A DNA stretch of 64,000 nt from Vibrio maerlii (GTDB lineage Bacteria; Pseudomonadota; Gammaproteobacteria; Enterobacterales; Vibrionaceae): the NCBI RefSeq assembly GCF_003415655.1, contig NZ_QRHC01000002.1, forward strand, positions 186,008 through 250,007. The letters are read 5' to 3'. The position numbers were made by a program, and so were the translations under genes. Below the pieces are notes generated by a model that did not search any database, had not been told where the DNA came from, and saw only the letters and a program-made list of their open reading frames with translations. Numbering within the stretch: the stretch's first letter is position 1; the number at the start of each line of letters is the position of its first letter. Positions 1 through 8,539 of the stretch are shown here, piece after piece.

Positions 1-741
1 ATTAGCGTATGTTAAGCCTTCCCAGTTAGTTACATCAGAGATGTTCCACTCGATGTGCTTGTCTTGAGCAACAGATAAGTGGTTGTTGTAGCCTTCCATT
101 AGAGCACTTCGAACTTTCAGCATTCGCTCCATATCTGGCCCTTCAAAGCCTTCACCAGAACCACCACCACTGATTACGATTTGGTCTTGCAAACCACGAA
201 TTCGCTCCATATCTGCTTCAGTACCATCTGTTGCCATACGGACACCAATCGCTAAGAAGCGAGAGTCAAATTGCTCAGGTGTGAAGTGATATGTACCTGG
301 TTCAGTGATGTACACAGGGATTGTATGATTCGAGGTTTGAAGGTGTAGAGACTGGAACTTATCACCATTCGCTGGAATCGTTACGCTGAAAGGCTCAGAT
401 GCATCAATACCGCCAATAGAGTACAAGTGATCGAGAGCTGGGGTTACCACCCATGTATCACCAACTTGGTTTAATACACGGAAGTGGTGCATGTTGTTCC
501 AACCTGCTTGGAAGTTGTTAACGAAGTTATTAATGAAAAAGCGAGCTTCTTGGTGAACAAATTCTTGAGCGGTCATGCCATGATCTTCAGGATTAACAGC
601 CCAAGCCGAAGAATCAATAGCACTCATGAGTTTAATAGACTCAGCGGAGTAGAATTCAGGATTAGCTTCGTAAGCAGGCGCAGATGCAACAGCACCGAAA
701 GAAGTAGCAGCGACTAAAGCAGCAATCATTGTTTTTTTCAT
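1..741 (-). CDS. Exported DUF1254-type protein (3' end outside window)
   Basis: The reading frame is open from an ATG at 741 to the window edge (247 codons, no stop reached). A GAGGAAA ribosome-binding site sits about 5 bases before the ATG. The first ~24 residues are a typical Sec signal peptide (basic start, hydrophobic Ala/Val/Leu core, ASA before the mature part), so the product should be periplasmic. The middle resembles DUF1254: a VVTPALDHLYS stretch where the family has a P-N-x-D-T-L-Y-S motif, followed by a jelly-roll-like segment. The family's biochemical role is unknown. It lies downstream of a LysR gene in the same direction and next to FAH-family genes, so a link to the same catabolic cluster is possible but unproven. 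Confidence 0.72.
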   Translation of the reverse strand, partial: MKKTMIAALVAATSFGAVASAPAYEANPEFYSAESIKLMSAIDSSAWAVNPEDHGMTAQEFVHQEARFFINNFVNNFQAGWNNMHHFRVLNQVGDTWVVTPALDHLYSIGGIDASEPFSVTIPANGDKFQSLHLQTSNHTIPVYITEPGTYHFTPEQFDSRFLAIGVRMATDGTEADMERIRGLQDQIVISGGGSGEGFEGPDMERMLKVRSALMEGYNNHLSVAQDKHIEWNISDVTNWEGLTYAN

Positions 742-835
742 TACAGTTTCCTCATTAGATTTTTTATTCTGACCAACGTCGGTGTGTAATTAATCTAATG
801 AGAAATGAGCAACAGAAGTAGTATCGCTCGATAAT

Positions 836-864
836 GCTCTACATAAACACTATTTATGTAGAGC
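836..864. other. Perfect 12-bp-stem hairpin between LysR and DUF1254 genes
   Basis: GCTCTACATAAA and its exact complement are separated by a 5-base loop. It lies just downstream of the LysR stop and upstream of the DUF1254 promoter region. There is no T-run on either side, so it is not a classic intrinsic terminator. It could be a transcript-end or processing structure, or an operator. Confidence 0.5.
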
Positions 865-897
865 GGAGGCAGGTTTACATCAGAGGTTAAGCAGACG

Positions 898-1725
898 TTA
901 ACTTAAGTACTTACGAAGAAACTCTCGAGTTCTCATATGTTGCTTATTTGATTGGTATTTCTTGTGATAGACCAAATCAAGCTGGATAGGAGCAATTTCA
1001 AAAGGAATTTCAATGACCTTTAACCCAAGCAGCTCTATCAGCGGATTGGATTTGTCCGTCGCGCATATGGCGTTAGAACCATGAACACACAGCAGCATCG
1101 AGCTTGGGCTTGTCACCTGCTTTACAATTTTTCTAGGTAAAGCGTGCCCAACGATTTTTTCAACACCAGAGGTTTGTTGCTCCCAGTAGGTGAGCGTGAT
1201 GTGTTCTAGTTGGCTAAACTGCTCCATGGTTATGCTATCCCCGATAGTCGGGTGATCTTGTCGACAAACATACACTAAATCTGCACTTTGAAGGTGCTCA
1301 TAGATAAACGCTTGCTGCTTCTCTTGCTTAAAACGTGATTCGATGGCCATATCGATTTTATCGAAACGTAAATGATCGAGAACCACATTCTCAGACAACG
1401 GGTTTTCTATTAGCTGTATGTCCTCTAATACGGGAAGCTGAATAACGATGTGCTCCGGGGCATAGACCTTAAACTGACGAGGTTTATCAAGAGCCAGCTC
1501 CAATTGATGTTCTATTTCTTTGAAATGAGTGGCCAATGCATGAGCATCCGATGTGGGCTCCAGGCGACGACCATGACGAACAAACAGCGGCTTATCGAGG
1601 TTTGATTCAAGTCTTTTTATTGATGCGGACATCGCTGGCTGAGTCACACCCAACATATCCGCCGCCTGAGTAATACTGTTGAGTTCATAAACTCGAAGAA
1701 ATGGGACAATTAAGTTCAAATCCAT
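898..1725 (-). CDS. LysR-family transcriptional regulator
   Basis: 275 residues. The N-terminus is the LysR winged helix-turn-helix (FLRVYELNSITQAADMLGVTQPAMSASIKRLE, described here by its start and end: residues ~9-40), followed by a degenerate LysR substrate-binding domain slightly shorter than usual. It is divergent from the exported FAH-family gene at 1886 with a 160-base shared promoter region. It is followed in the same direction by the DUF1254 gene. It probably controls one or both neighbours; no effector can be assigned. Confidence 0.9.
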   Translation of the reverse strand: MDLNLIVPFLRVYELNSITQAADMLGVTQPAMSASIKRLESNLDKPLFVRHGRRLEPTSDAHALATHFKEIEHQLELALDKPRQFKVYAPEHIVIQLPVLEDIQLIENPLSENVVLDHLRFDKIDMAIESRFKQEKQQAFIYEHLQSADLVYVCRQDHPTIGDSITMEQFSQLEHITLTYWEQQTSGVEKIVGHALPRKIVKQVTSPSSMLLCVHGSNAICATDKSNPLIELLGLKVIEIPFEIAPIQLDLVYHKKYQSNKQHMRTREFLRKYLS

Positions 1726-1885
1726 ATTGGTTGCTTCACCTTTTCTTAGTGGCTGCCTTCACAATAGAAAACTTTTCATTAGAAATATATAACAATCATT
1801 ACCTTATAATAGGTGTTGTGATCCAGTTAGCGAGGCCAGCCGTAACTTCTATACTCATGTAATAGGACTCAACAGGAAGCATACA

Positions 1886-2695
1886 ATGAAGTGGCTACTC
1901 GCTCCCCTTTTACTATTGATTTCATTTCACACACTGGCGGCAACTGAGCAGTTTGTTCGTTACGAGATGGATGGAAATACTCGCTATGGAAAGCTTGTAG
2001 ATAACAAAATCTACCCTCTTGATGGCGACTTATTCTCTAACTTTAAAGTCACCGCAAACTCCATCGATATCGATCGCGTAAAACTGCTCATCCCTGTTCA
2101 ACCTGAAAAGGTCTTTGCTGTGGGCATGAACTTTGCCAGCCACATGTCTTCACCTTCCAACCAACCACCGCCGTTGTTCCTCAAGCTCCCGAGTTCATTA
2201 CTGGTATCAGGGGAAGACATAGTCCCACCAGCCGATGCGAAAAACGTGCACTTCGAGGGGGAGCTGGTCATCGTGATTGGTAAAGAAGCGAGAGATATCC
2301 CACTAGGTAAATCTAAAGAGTTTATCTTTGGTGTCACGGTGGGGAATGATTTAACAGAGAGAAGTTGGCAAGGGCGCGATTTACAATGGCTGCGAGCAAA
2401 GGCCAGTGATGGATTCTCACCAATTGCAGCAAGCATTACGCGCGGCGTGAATTACGAACGAGCGCTACTCACCACCCGAGTTAATGGTAAGGTCGTTCAA
2501 CAAGAGAACACGCAATTTATGATTCACAGCGTCGACAAAGTCGTGAGTTATCTAAGCCACTACTTCACGCTCAAACCGGGAGACCTCATCTTTATGGGCA
2601 CACCAGGGCGAACCTTTGCGCTCAAAAACAACGATGTGGTCAGCGTCAGTATTGAAGGTGTTGGCACTGTCGAAAATACCTTTACCCTCAGATAG
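1886..2695 (+). CDS. FAH-family (fumarylacetoacetate hydrolase-like) protein with signal peptide
   Basis: 269 residues. The first ~19 residues are a clear Sec signal peptide (MKW, a run of Leu/Ile, then HTLA/A), after which a complete FAH-fold domain begins. Family landmarks are visible: VGMNFASHM, the metal-ligand region FEGELVIVIGK, and GNDLTER where cytosolic relatives have NDVTARD, ending with FMGTPGR and a closing beta-strand. FAH enzymes hydrolyse C-C bonds in acylpyruvate-type compounds or decarboxylate/tautomerise them, normally in the cytosol. Export to the periplasm is unusual for this fold. The gene is divergent from a LysR gene and convergent with a second FAH-superfamily enzyme. 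An AACAGGAAGC ribosome-binding site precedes the ATG. Confidence 0.85.
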   Translation: MKWLLAPLLLLISFHTLAATEQFVRYEMDGNTRYGKLVDNKIYPLDGDLFSNFKVTANSIDIDRVKLLIPVQPEKVFAVGMNFASHMSSPSNQPPPLFLKLPSSLLVSGEDIVPPADAKNVHFEGELVIVIGKEARDIPLGKSKEFIFGVTVGNDLTERSWQGRDLQWLRAKASDGFSPIAASITRGVNYERALLTTRVNGKVVQQENTQFMIHSVDKVVSYLSHYFTLKPGDLIFMGTPGRTFALKNNDVVSVSIEGVGTVENTFTLR

Positions 2696-2703
2696 CTACA
2701 GCT

Positions 2704-2732
2704 AAAAAAGCAGGAGGGTTTCGCCTCCTGCT
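2704..2732 (-). terminator. Intrinsic terminator of the hydratase gene
   Basis: AGCAGGAGG and CCTCCTGCT form a 9-bp stem. On the minus strand the stem is followed by a T6 run. It lies between convergent genes and may weakly stop the plus-strand transcript too. Confidence 0.8.
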
Positions 2733-2741
2733 CTCATTCAC

Positions 2742-3506
2742 TTATTTCTTTTCGCGGAACGTCACTTGGTACTCACCAAGATTTTCATATTTGATTGTGG
2801 TTGGTTTATCGAACTCAACCTCAACAATGCCACAGTAAGACCCCGTAATGATCGCCTCACCTTTACGAAAAGTTGTACCACGACGCACCATGGTGTTGAT
2901 TAACCAGTAGATAGGTGTTTGAGGCAACGAGTTCGGGTGCACACCTGAAAACTCTTGATTGCTACCTTCTTGGTCAACATTAATCTTGATGTTACCCGCT
3001 GCAAACGCTGCTTCACGTTCGATCTCTGGGCCGATAAACATGCCTTGATTCACTAGGCAATCTGCAAGTTTTTCGTAAAACTCAGCACCGCTATCGTCGG
3101 CAAAACGTGATTGCATCAGCTCCAACGCCATATGGCACGAACCGATCGCTTGGTTAATTTGCTCTTCACTGTAACCACTTGGGTTTGCAGGGAGATCTTC
3201 ACCTAGGACAAAAGCAATTTCAGGCTCAATACGCACCACACCGTTATCAGCGAACAGTGCACACTCTTCACCAGATTGAACAGTGGCATCAAAGATCGGC
3301 GCTACAACGAATTTATCATCTGCTAAAGGTAGTAAGCATTTCCAACCACCAACTTTATCGCTGTGAATATCGATCATTGAAGATTGAATGCCTAGCGCGT
3401 CTTCAAGATTGGTTGGACGTTGAGTTTCCTCAAGGCGAGAAGCCTTAGTACCCGCTACACGGCGGTTTAGCAGCTCTGTTGCTGCTTGATTGAATTTATT
3501 TGTCAT
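2742..3506 (-). CDS. 2-keto-4-pentenoate hydratase/MhpD-type FAH-superfamily enzyme
   Basis: 254 residues, the usual length for MhpD/HpcG-type hydratases. Visible landmarks are the acidic metal-binding stretch RIEPEIAFVLGEDLP (residues ~92-106), HMALELMQSRF, and the closing GSYCGIVEV loop. This family hydrates 2-hydroxypenta-2,4-dienoates or decarboxylates 4-oxalocrotonate in meta-cleavage pathways. No ring-cleaving dioxygenase is visible here, so the substrate is open. No signal peptide, so it should be cytosolic, unlike the neighbouring exported FAH protein. Confidence 0.85.
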   Translation of the reverse strand: MTNKFNQAATELLNRRVAGTKASRLEETQRPTNLEDALGIQSSMIDIHSDKVGGWKCLLPLADDKFVVAPIFDATVQSGEECALFADNGVVRIEPEIAFVLGEDLPANPSGYSEEQINQAIGSCHMALELMQSRFADDSGAEFYEKLADCLVNQGMFIGPEIEREAAFAAGNIKINVDQEGSNQEFSGVHPNSLPQTPIYWLINTMVRRGTTFRKGEAIITGSYCGIVEVEFDKPTTIKYENLGEYQVTFREKK

Positions 3507-3753
3507 ATTATATCACTTATGTGGTTTTCTTCATGATATAGTGATTTTGAAGTAGAGAACAGTATTGATATCACAAACCGTGGCGTTCGTTGCTAACAAC
3601 GCACCGTAACATAACCAAGATCAATAGCTTGTGAATAAAATAAACATTACCCGTATATAAATTATGGTTTTGTGGTGTAGATCGTTGTTGCATTTGATTT
3701 ACAACTTTATTCTTAATGACAGTTCCATCAGAAAGAGTATTTAAGGACAATAC

Positions 3754-4023
3754 ATGTACCCGACAGTTACACTCAATTTTGCTACTAAGGTGCAGCCTGT
3801 GTCTTGTGCCTTACTACACGAAGAACTTAACTGGATGGTTCAGCAGTCGTTGAAGAAGCTAGGACAAAAGATTGATGTGAACATTGAATACGATCTTTCC
3901 GCAGACAACGAGTACCAACAAACACGCATCATTTTGTCCGAAAGCGAACACGAACTGCAGATCACTGAACAAGACACCAAAGCCGATCTAACCAATCAAA
4001 TTATCGCACTCATTGTTCGTTAG
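3754..4023 (+). CDS. Hypothetical protein, 89 residues
   Basis: I do not recognise this protein. It is soluble-looking, acidic, with no signal peptide or membrane segment. It has alternating short helices and strands, with one Cys near residue 19. A TTAAGGACA ribosome-binding site is well placed before the ATG, which supports translation. It stands alone on the plus strand between the hydratase and the symporter cluster. Confidence 0.6.
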   Translation: MYPTVTLNFATKVQPVSCALLHEELNWMVQQSLKKLGQKIDVNIEYDLSADNEYQQTRIILSESEHELQITEQDTKADLTNQIIALIVR

Positions 4024-4036
4024 CTCTCACAAATCA

Positions 4037-4132
4037 TTACTTTTTTCTTTTCTTCAATATCGTGGTGTAAGTGAAGCATCCGCCTGCCGCGAATAGCATG
4101 ACTACCATCCAAATTGCAGTACCAAAGCTCAT
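4037..4132 (-). CDS. Putative 31-residue membrane micro-protein
   Basis: A short ORF starting MSFGTAIWMVV, with one hydrophobic segment of about 20 residues and a strongly basic tail (KKRKK), the layout of small transporter-subunit proteins such as MetS. A GAGAAA ribosome-binding site lies about 6 bases upstream. It sits downstream of the two coupled micro-ORFs behind the symporter gene, but an intrinsic terminator (4217-4251) separates it from them. It may have its own promoter or depend on read-through. Confidence 0.5.
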   Translation of the reverse strand: MSFGTAIWMVVMLFAAGGCFTYTTILKKRKK

Positions 4133-4216
4133 TGTTCGTTTCTCATTAATTCATAATGAGAATAAGTGTGTCCAATAACGAGTGTCAGATCAAATCTTTA
4201 ATGTTCGTTACCATAT

Positions 4217-4251
4217 ATACAAAAAGCCAACCGCATTGATTGCGATTGGCT
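4217..4251 (-). terminator. Intrinsic terminator after the symporter micro-protein operon
   Basis: An 11-bp stem with one mismatch (AGCCAACCGCA with TGCGATTGGCT, 4225-4251) is followed on the minus strand by T5 and further T-rich sequence. Confidence 0.75.
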
Positions 4252-4278
4252 AATGAAAGTGGAATGTTTATTGACTAA

Positions 4279-4398
4279 CTACTTCTTCTCATCTGAAGAG
4301 TTACAATGTTGAGCATAGCGGACTGCAAACATGTAAAAGACAACACCGAAGGCTATAATTCCGCCCATCCAAAGTTGTGTGTATGAATCTAATCCCAT
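4279..4398 (-). CDS. 39-residue membrane micro-protein of the symporter operon
   Basis: The ORF starts MGLDSYTQLWMGG, has one transmembrane segment (residues ~9-27) and a polar charged tail ending SSDEKK. Its ATG overlaps the stop of the preceding 37-residue ORF by one base (TAATG), the signature of translational coupling. It therefore reads as the third cistron of the symporter operon. Small accessory subunits are known for some Na+ symporters (for example MetS with MetP). I infer a similar role here. Confidence 0.62.
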   Translation of the reverse strand: MGLDSYTQLWMGGIIAFGVVFYMFAVRYAQHCNSSDEKK

Positions 4399-4511
4399 TA
4401 CTCTGTTTCCTCTTCATTATTACTAATCATTTTTGCGATAAGAGAGAACACCACGACAATCCCCATAATTGTTCCAAAAGCAGTTAGGAACAGTTCTGCT
4501 GCTAGGTTCAT
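4398..4511 (-). CDS. 37-residue membrane micro-protein coupled to the SSS symporter
   Basis: The ORF starts MNLAAELFLTAFG, has a single hydrophobic helix (residues ~6-27) and an acidic tail (NNEEETE). Its start overlaps the symporter stop codon by one base (TAATG), and its own stop overlaps the next micro-ORF in the same way. This tight double coupling argues that all three are made together in fixed proportion. The likely role is an accessory subunit or stabiliser of the symporter (inference). Confidence 0.66.
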   Translation of the reverse strand: MNLAAELFLTAFGTIMGIVVVFSLIAKMISNNEEETE

Positions 4512-6004
4512 TATGCGTTTCCTTCTTTTAGTTTAATTTGCGCTTGCTGTGCAACCTTTTGGTCTTTCTGTTCTTTGAACAGAGCTGGACGTGAATGTTT
4601 GGCTAATCCATTACCGACTACAGTGGTAACGAGAGCCACAATCGCAACGATATGAGCATTCTCGAGTGCGGCCAGGCCAAGTGTGTGTTTGATATCTGTG
4701 AAAGACCACATCAAGTTAACCACCCAAGAACACATCACTACCGTTTGCGCGACCATCAAGTTGCGCTTCCAGAATAGACCGGCAACGATGATGAAGAAGA
4801 ATGGTACCAACCATGCGAACAACCATGTAATTGCCAAAATAACATTAGGTTGTAGAAAGAACGTCATTGCTGCTGCAATTACACCGATAATAATGATTAC
4901 TCGTCGAATCAAGCTTTGCTCTTGCTTCGGTGATAAGCCACCTTCTACGTTCGCTCCGATAATATCTTTAGCGAAGATAGTTGCTGGAGCCAGTGCTGAC
5001 ATTGCGAAAGTCGACAGTAGTGCACCTAGGAAGCCTGCTTGTAGTAGTACTACTAGCCATGGTGGAAGTAATTCAACAATCAGAGTTGCACCCGCGAGTT
5101 TTGGACCTAGCTCAGCAAACTCAGGAATCGTTGCTGCCGCGAGACCAACCAATACAGGGAATACACCAAATAGACCATTAATTGGAGCTGCAATCCATAG
5201 AGAACGCTTGATGACTTTCTCGTTCTTCGCCGACATTGCTGCTTGCATGCCTTGTTGGTTCACAGATTGAGAGAACACAACCGAGAAAATAGCGGCAAGA
5301 GAGAATCCAATCAGAAGATCAGGCGTTGCTAGGATTGAAAGTTTAAATTCTTGACCATTATCGACGTAGTACTGCGTCACGCCTTCCCAACCATTTGGCA
5401 GAACAAACGCTAAGTAGATACCCGCGATGATGATAGACCCGTACATTACTACTGCGTTAACTAGGTTAACCCACATTGTTTGCTTGATACCGCCCATGGT
5501 TACATATGCTGTACCAATAACCGCACCCAACACAGCAGACCAACCAAGTGACCAGCCAGACATTGCAGATATACCTATTCCCAGAGTTTGCGTCTCTAGC
5601 GTTACCAGACCAAATACCACCATTGCACCAACGCAAGCTGTGTAAGTGCGAAGCTGTTTATTGTAAAGCTTACCGATCAACTCAGGAATCGTTGCACAAC
5701 CTATTCGGCGAATCCAACGACCCGTACCTAAACAGATCACACAGATAAGAATGGTATGAGCAAAACAGAACCACAATGCGACAGCTCCAAGAACGAATGA
5801 CATTTCCATCAAGCCGTAAACGTGTGCAGAGCCTAAGTAAGTGATTGCCAATGTAACAGAGAACATTGCAATACCAGCGTCACGGCCACCGAGTGCCATA
5901 TCGGTCACTTCGTTGGTTTGTTTTTCTTTCCATTTTAAATACCAACCGATACCACCAATAACAATGGCGTTATATATCAGCACCATGAGTAATATATTGC
6001 TCAT
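4511..6004 (-). CDS. Sodium:solute symporter (SSS family)
   Basis: 497 residues with about 13 transmembrane helices and the LeuT-like SSS organisation. Helix 1 begins near residue 4, followed by a short loop containing KWKEKQ and then the unwound region around AITYLGSAHVYGLMEM. It should import a small organic solute with Na+. It is the first cistron of an operon with two, possibly three, micro-proteins and is adjacent to a LysR regulator and the sulfatase/maturase pair. I infer that it imports a desulfated product or pathway intermediate for the BKACE operon. The substrate cannot be read from sequence. Confidence 0.9.
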   Translation of the reverse strand: MSNILLMVLIYNAIVIGGIGWYLKWKEKQTNEVTDMALGGRDAGIAMFSVTLAITYLGSAHVYGLMEMSFVLGAVALWFCFAHTILICVICLGTGRWIRRIGCATIPELIGKLYNKQLRTYTACVGAMVVFGLVTLETQTLGIGISAMSGWSLGWSAVLGAVIGTAYVTMGGIKQTMWVNLVNAVVMYGSIIIAGIYLAFVLPNGWEGVTQYYVDNGQEFKLSILATPDLLIGFSLAAIFSVVFSQSVNQQGMQAAMSAKNEKVIKRSLWIAAPINGLFGVFPVLVGLAAATIPEFAELGPKLAGATLIVELLPPWLVVLLQAGFLGALLSTFAMSALAPATIFAKDIIGANVEGGLSPKQEQSLIRRVIIIIGVIAAAMTFFLQPNVILAITWLFAWLVPFFFIIVAGLFWKRNLMVAQTVVMCSWVVNLMWSFTDIKHTLGLAALENAHIVAIVALVTTVVGNGLAKHSRPALFKEQKDQKVAQQAQIKLKEGNA

Positions 6005-6214
6005 ATTAACCTCGAATTCTAAATGTAGGGTTGGTCTAATTAATCAACGGCCGTAGTTTAATTTCGACTTATTATTAAAAGTTGAGGGCATAATACGTGG
6101 TTATAGAAAATAAAAATAAGAGCTTGCTCACTCTAAATTTATAATTAAGTTGCATACAAAAAAACAAATTTCCCACTGATGGGAAACATTAAAAAAATGT
6201 TTCCCACGGTATGT

Positions 6215-7180
6215 CTAATCGAATACTTTCACTTTTTCTCTATGTTTTGATAACAAGTACTCTTTGAACGCGCTCACTGTACTCGTCATGAAACGTTGTG
6301 GAGGGTAATAAAGATTAAGAAACCAATCATCAGTTTGATAATCGGTGAGCAGCTCCAATAACTCTCCACTTCGAATGTATTTTTTAACGAGAAATTCTGG
6401 TAAGTAAGCAATGCCTGCGCCGTTGAGTGCCCCAGTTGTGATCATTTTGGCATCTGACAATTCAATGGTTTTGTTTACCGTAATAATTCTCCCTTCGTTA
6501 CCTTGTTTAAACACCCAGTGGTTCTTACCACTAAGCGATTTTGAGTACAAACAGCGTAATTCGGTTAGATCTTCAGGCACTAAAGGCTCGGCATTACGAC
6601 GAATAAAATCAGGAGATGCGACAACCACAAACCGTTCAGACAACAAGCTGCGACGCACAAGATTTAGGTCTTCCTCTTTTGAAATCGCCGAACCTGCAAT
6701 CGCAGAGATGATAAAGTCGTTATCTTTGTGCTGCTCCAACCCTCGAGGCGATATTGTCATCTGAATGTTAACCATTGGATTATCAGCAACAAACTCTGAA
6801 ACCAGAGGCAAAATAACGTTTTCAGCGTAAACAGGGCTGCTACAAATTCGCACTGTACCGCGTTTTTCTTGAGTGAATTGGGTCAGCTCATTCTTTAGAA
6901 CATGAATCTTAGAGTTAATTTTCTTGAAGTGCTGATAAAGGTGCTCACCAGCTTCAGTTATGCGATTACTTTTGTCATTTCGACGATATAGAGTGACGCT
7001 TAGTTCACTCTCCAGATCGGCTAGCCAACGTGAGCCAGTGGACGTTGAGATATCCATGATCTCTGAAGCCTTCGTCATAGAACCGGCTTCAACTAACACA
7101 GTAAAAAACATCATCTGAGCCACAAGTTGAGGATCAACGGGCTCATGAGATGCAGGGAGGATATTAGTGAGTTCACTCAT
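6215..7180 (-). CDS. LysR-family regulator of the sulfatase/symporter cluster
   Basis: 321 residues. The DNA-binding domain is at residues ~18-75 (FFTVLVEAGSMTKASEIM...), slightly displaced by a longer N-terminus, followed by a full-length substrate-binding domain. It lies between the symporter and the sulfatase maturase on the same strand, so it is the obvious candidate regulator of the island. An FNR-like box lies about 130 bases upstream of its start, suggesting oxygen-linked control of its own expression. Confidence 0.9.
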   Translation of the reverse strand: MSELTNILPASHEPVDPQLVAQMMFFTVLVEAGSMTKASEIMDISTSTGSRWLADLESELSVTLYRRNDKSNRITEAGEHLYQHFKKINSKIHVLKNELTQFTQEKRGTVRICSSPVYAENVILPLVSEFVADNPMVNIQMTISPRGLEQHKDNDFIISAIAGSAISKEEDLNLVRRSLLSERFVVVASPDFIRRNAEPLVPEDLTELRCLYSKSLSGKNHWVFKQGNEGRIITVNKTIELSDAKMITTGALNGAGIAYLPEFLVKKYIRSGELLELLTDYQTDDWFLNLYYPPQRFMTSTVSAFKEYLLSKHREKVKVFD

Positions 7181-7309
7181 GGGTAAGCCTTATCATTATA
7201 TTTCTTTGCGAGCAATCTACTCACAAAGTACTAAAATGACAAAAACACAGGCACATTGTGTGATCTAACTAATACATAAATAAACAACATTAATTATCGT
7301 TCAATATGA

Positions 7310-7323
7310 TTGATCTACATCAT
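7310..7323. promoter_or_regulatory. FNR-like box upstream of the LysR gene
   Basis: TTGAT-CTAC-ATCAT matches the FNR consensus TTGAT-N4-ATCAA at 9 of 10 defined positions. It lies in the 161-base gap between the maturase gene end and the LysR start. Confidence 0.45.
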
Positions 7324-7341
7324 AGAGTAATTTTATATATA

Positions 7342-8472
7342 TTATACGAAAGATAATTTTGTTAGAGGTAAGAACTGTTTATATTGGGTTGGAGGAAGTC
7401 TTCTTCTTAAACACTCAGACATTGCAAGAAAATAAGGGGCACTATATCGGAAAAATTGTTTATATCCGTCACATAATTGATTTTTATCACCAATATCTCG
7501 ATGCCTTGGACATCCACCCTGGCACACTCCCCGAACACAACAACTCATACAGTCATCATGGGAAGTAACAGAGTTTGTAGCAAATTTTCGATGAGGCTCA
7601 CTCTCCATCATGGAAACAAAATCAGAATCCCCAATTCGCCCTAATCGATACTCTGGTTCAACAAAGTGATCGCAAGAGTAGACCTCTCCACCACGCTCAA
7701 CCGCAAGTTGATGGCCACATTGCTTGGCATGTACACAAAACGTTTCAAAGTTAGTATGTACTCGAGTGAAAGTCGCATCAAACAGCTGTACAGTCACCTG
7801 CCCCACCCCATCTTTCAACCATGATTGGAACGTTTCGATGAGAAAACGTCCCCAAGCATTCGCATCAATATGATTCAGTGTATCGGGCAGATACTGGATC
7901 GATTTAACCCCTTTTGAAAGCAGAAACTCATAGGTTTGCCTCGCAAGATGCACGTTGTCATTGTGCACAACAGATAACACGTTAAAGCGCACCTCTAGTT
8001 CCATCAGATAACGTAAGCCACGCATCACATTGTCAAATGAAGGTTTACCCGAGAAATATAGGCGTTGCTGGTCATGGTTTTGCTTATCACCATCAATACT
8101 AATTCCTACAAGGAAGTCATGCTGTTTGAGAAACTCAGCCCAGCGCCGATTGAGCAGTGTACCATTGGTTTGCATCGCGTTTGTGATGTGCATCCCCGGT
8201 CGAGCGTATTTATGCTGAAGCTCGATCGCTTTTTGATAAAACTCTAAGCCTGCAAGCATCGGCTCTCCACCCTGCCATACAAACTGTACTTCACGGCAGC
8301 CCATAGGTTGCTGAGTAATGTATTGGCGAATCACTTCCTCCAAAACAGACTCCGACATAACCTTGTCGTCATCCAACGACTTGCATTGATAAAAGCAGTA
8401 CCCACACTTTAGGTTACAACTATCACCGACTGGTTTGATAATGACGTGAAATGGGTATTGGCTAGTTTTCAT
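7342..8472 (-). CDS. atsB: Anaerobic sulfatase-maturating enzyme (radical SAM, AtsB-type)
   Basis: 376 residues, typical for anSMEs. The radical SAM motif CxxxCxxC is at Cys19, Cys23 and Cys26 (SCNLKCGYCFYQ). A C-terminal SPASM region carries the auxiliary-cluster cysteines (CVHAKQCG, YSCDHF, CMSCCVRGVCQGGCPRH). These enzymes act in the cytosol on unfolded sulfatase and oxidise the active-site Ser or Cys to C-alpha-formylglycine without needing O2. The gene lies 67 bases downstream of a Ser-type sulfatase, the substrate class that only this maturase type activates, so the pair is functionally coherent. Confidence 0.93.
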   Translation of the reverse strand: MKTSQYPFHVIIKPVGDSCNLKCGYCFYQCKSLDDDKVMSESVLEEVIRQYITQQPMGCREVQFVWQGGEPMLAGLEFYQKAIELQHKYARPGMHITNAMQTNGTLLNRRWAEFLKQHDFLVGISIDGDKQNHDQQRLYFSGKPSFDNVMRGLRYLMELEVRFNVLSVVHNDNVHLARQTYEFLLSKGVKSIQYLPDTLNHIDANAWGRFLIETFQSWLKDGVGQVTVQLFDATFTRVHTNFETFCVHAKQCGHQLAVERGGEVYSCDHFVEPEYRLGRIGDSDFVSMMESEPHRKFATNSVTSHDDCMSCCVRGVCQGGCPRHRDIGDKNQLCDGYKQFFRYSAPYFLAMSECLRRRLPPTQYKQFLPLTKLSFV

Positions 8473-8539
8473 GGTGATTTCTCTAGTAAGTAGGGAGCAA
8501 GCTCCCTACTGTTAGGCTTGTCTTCAGCTAAATGAAAGA

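Noticed and set aside
484..717. 77-codon plus-strand ORF
   Set aside because: It is the antisense frame of the DUF1254 gene; no ribosome-binding site and no family resemblance.
4683..5270. 195-codon plus-strand ORF inside the symporter gene
   Set aside because: Antisense shadow of a membrane-protein gene, with low-complexity translation and no ribosome-binding site.
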